Below are positions 5,773 to 5,952 of a stretch of 5,952 nt of DNA, in pieces. The stretch spans positions 1 to 5,952 of the forward strand of contig JAUZOU010000195.1 in NCBI GenBank assembly GCA_030706285.1, written 5' to 3'. The DNA is from Bacteroidota bacterium (GTDB lineage Bacteria; Bacteroidota; Bacteroidia; Bacteroidales; UBA1402). A program made the translations under genes and the position numbers. Within the stretch, counting starts at the first letter, position 1. The number at the start of each line of letters is the position of its first letter. The notes below the pieces were generated by a model that had not been told where the DNA came from, did no database searches, and was given only the letters and a program-made list of their open reading frames with translations.

Positions 5773-5952
5773 TTATGTCGAATTCTTCGGCTTTAAACGA
5801 ACAAACTCCTGTTCCCCATTTTCGTTCGTCCGCACCATGTAGTTTTTTTTTAAACGTTCGTTCTCTATGCGAAGCTTCAATATCTCACGCTTGTAGGATT
5901 CTTCGGTCCTGTCAATGCCCTCGGGAAGAACCGCTCCAATTTCAGCATCTGC
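5773..5952 (-). CDS. IS3-family OrfA, C-terminal part (cut by window edge)
   Basis: The minus frame entering from the right edge gives 59 residues and stops at TAA 5775-5773. It contains a heptad-like segment, EESYKREILKLRIENERLKK (17-36 of the visible part), which matches the leucine-zipper oligomerisation region that follows the helix-turn-helix in IS3 OrfA proteins. The tail ends FVRLKPKNST. The DNA-binding domain would lie beyond the window. It overlaps the open OrfB frame by about 110 bp in the -1 register, the standard IS3 arrangement. It is absent from a simple ATG-based ORF search because its start is outside the window. Confidence 0.85.
   Translation of the reverse strand, partial: ADAEIGAVLPEGIDRTEESYKREILKLRIENERLKKNYMVRTNENGEQEFVRLKPKNST
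5791..5854 (-). other. Programmed -1 frameshift region, orfA to orfB
   Basis: Two candidate slippery sites lie in the orfA/orfB overlap. The first is TTT followed by nine A (5854-5843), read in the OrfA frame as TTA AAA AAA AAC, which offers A AAA AAA-type slippage or transcriptional slippage. The second is T TTA AAG (5797-5791), which also fits X XXY YYZ in the OrfA frame. A -1 shift at either joins the OrfA coiled coil to the open OrfB frame. The A run directly after the coiled coil (ENERLKK) is the more IS3-like position. Confidence 0.65.

Larger units (their letters stand above)
4642..5952 (-). mobile_element. IS3-family insertion sequence (left part in window, continues past edge)
   Basis: The element carries orfA and orfB in overlapping -1 frames on the minus strand, with a DDE integrase-type transposase, as in the IS3 family. 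The window contains the 3' end; the start of orfA and the other terminus lie beyond 5952. The outer end is inferred at about 4642, where TGGCCGTACACCG begins. IS3 elements normally start 5'-TG, and here the repeat array ahead of the ATPase breaks off within 3 bp (TCA, 4639-4641, a possible target duplication). Bases 4647-4668 also form an imperfect inverted repeat (GTACACCG / CGCTGTAC). An alternative outer end is the AAAGTAGACA at 4678-4687. The stretch between the terminus and the transposase stop (about 180 bp) is longer than usual and holds periodic repeats. The element appears intact where visible. Confidence 0.85.

Noticed and set aside
5495..5842. Plus-strand 115-residue open frame over the IS
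   Set aside because: It lies antisense to orfB and the orfA/orfB overlap, has low-complexity codon-shadow composition, and no family motif. The minus frame has the full DDE transposase.
5843..5851. A9 run as a sequencing or inactivating frameshift that breaks the transposase
   Set aside because: OrfA continues in frame past the run to its own stop with a plausible tail, and the -1 overlap is the normal IS3 layout, so the two-frame structure is expected.
1..5952. tRNA, rRNA or riboswitch
   Set aside because: I looked in all intergenic stretches and saw no cloverleaf with a TTCGA-type arm, no rRNA-like segment and no recognisable riboswitch core.

Overview
The window looks like chromosomal DNA of a Bacteroidota member, most likely a gut-type Bacteroidales (Bacteroides/Parabacteroides-like). 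The reasons are: TAnnTTTG-type -7 promoter elements, no clear Shine-Dalgarno sequences, a SPASM-type anaerobic sulfatase-maturating enzyme, an AAA_14/DUF4143 ATPase of the GPKWCGKT subgroup, and an IS3-family element. The genus call is an inference. The left part (1-2500) is visibly richer in G+C than the AT-rich right part.

Left part, plus strand. A reading frame entering from the left edge ends in an ATGA overlap with a complete anaerobic sulfatase-maturating enzyme gene (83-1312). Next comes a 252-bp intergenic region holding two GC-rich hairpins in tandem (1322-1366) and a 31-bp direct repeat with a 64-bp period (1413-1507), each copy ending in a -7-like hexamer. After that lies a secreted alpha/beta-hydrolase of the acetyl-esterase/BD-FAE type (1565-2500). 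The maturase and the esterase fit a polysaccharide-foraging lifestyle (desulfation and deacylation of glycans), but no sulfatase, SusC/D or glycoside hydrolase is visible, so a functional link is inferred only.

Middle part, minus strand. A small three-helix membrane protein resembling DUF5362 (2629-3078) and an AAA_14/DUF4143 ATPase (3255-4529) are transcribed leftwards, each apparently from its own promoter. An array of six degenerate 22-23-bp repeats (2519-2652) lies at the 3' end of the membrane-protein gene and covers its last codons. A second array with an exact 23-bp period (4561-4638) lies just upstream of the ATPase promoter. The two arrays share a CTA(C/T)TTGGCTA core, so they may belong to one repeat family.

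Right part. From about 4642 to beyond the window edge lies the 3' portion of an IS3-family insertion sequence on the minus strand: the end of orfA (5773-5952), a -1 frameshift region with an A9 run, the DDE transposase orfB (4826-5725, frame open to 5884), and a long non-coding terminal region with four copies of an AAAGTAGAC-like motif spaced exactly 42 bp. The proposed outer end abuts the third unit of the ATPase-upstream array, suggesting that the element inserted into that array.

No complete new defence or metabolic system is evident. The least explained structures are the three periodic repeat arrays.
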